Shown in pieces: positions 6,114-6,194 of a DNA stretch of 6,194 bases; positions within the stretch are counted from its first letter, which is position 1, and each line of letters starts with the position of its first letter. The notes beneath the pieces were generated by a model. It was not told the DNA's origin. It did no database searches and was given only the letters and a program-made list of their open reading frames with translations. The position numbers and the translations under genes are program-made. The stretch comes from CAVDRM01 sp963611355 (GTDB taxonomy: Bacteria; Bacillota; Clostridia; Christensenellales; Aristaeellaceae): NCBI GenBank assembly GCA_963611355.1, contig CAVDRM010000049.1, positions 1 through 6,194 of the forward strand, given 5' to 3'.

Positions 6114-6194
6114 GAAATATTTTTCGCCGAAAGCGTCAGAGCGGAGCGAAGAAAAAAACGCGGAGCGGATACGGGAAAACACGGACAAAGCGCG

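Noticed and set aside
6141..6167. Direct repeat GCGGAGCG at 6141-6148 and 6160-6167, with a T7 run on the minus strand between them, considered as a terminator or binding site.
   Set aside because: The copies are direct, so they cannot form a hairpin with each other. No stem precedes the T run inside the window, and two 8-bp copies in GC-rich DNA are not significant.

Overview
The window reads as chromosomal DNA of a moderately GC-rich Firmicute, most likely a Clostridia-type gut or anaerobe lineage. This rests on strong AGGAGG-type ribosome binding sites, sigma-A-like promoters (TTTACA-17-TATAAT), and the gene families present: YitT/DUF2179, a short TetR of the 'NRNTFYYHF' type, and an MMPL transporter paired with an XXXLXXG-heptad membrane protein. 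The lineage is inferred from family content, not from any marker gene. All six genes lie on the minus strand, so the window is best read from high to low coordinates.

At the right (6194 to 5636) a well-formed promoter drives yajC, the small Sec-translocase accessory protein, followed by a probable terminator. Next (5391 to 4528) comes a YitT-family membrane protein with a C-terminal DUF2179 domain, probably initiated at TTG. No secD/secF follows yajC here.

The left two thirds is one functional block. A TetR-family regulator (4399 to 3836) has its own promoter and a strong intrinsic terminator. Below it lies a tightly packed operon: a six-helix DUF308/HdeD-like protein (3605 to 3018), a 693-residue MMPL/RND-superfamily transporter (3000 to 919, 17 bases downstream), and a secreted or membrane-anchored protein (922 to beyond the left edge). 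The last gene overlaps the transporter stop by ATGA and is just entering its XXXLXXG heptad-repeat section where the window ends. The simplest reading is a TetR-controlled envelope export or envelope-stress system of unknown substrate, in which the heptad-repeat protein is an obligate partner of the transporter.

Two GC-rich 19-bp inverted repeats, one over the tetR -35 region and one between the operon -10 and its ribosome binding site, are candidate operators, although their arms are not the same sequence. No gene-free stretch exceeds 300 bases. No RNA genes, mobile elements, CRISPR arrays or broken genes were seen. Apart from the little-characterised transporter module, the region looks ordinary.
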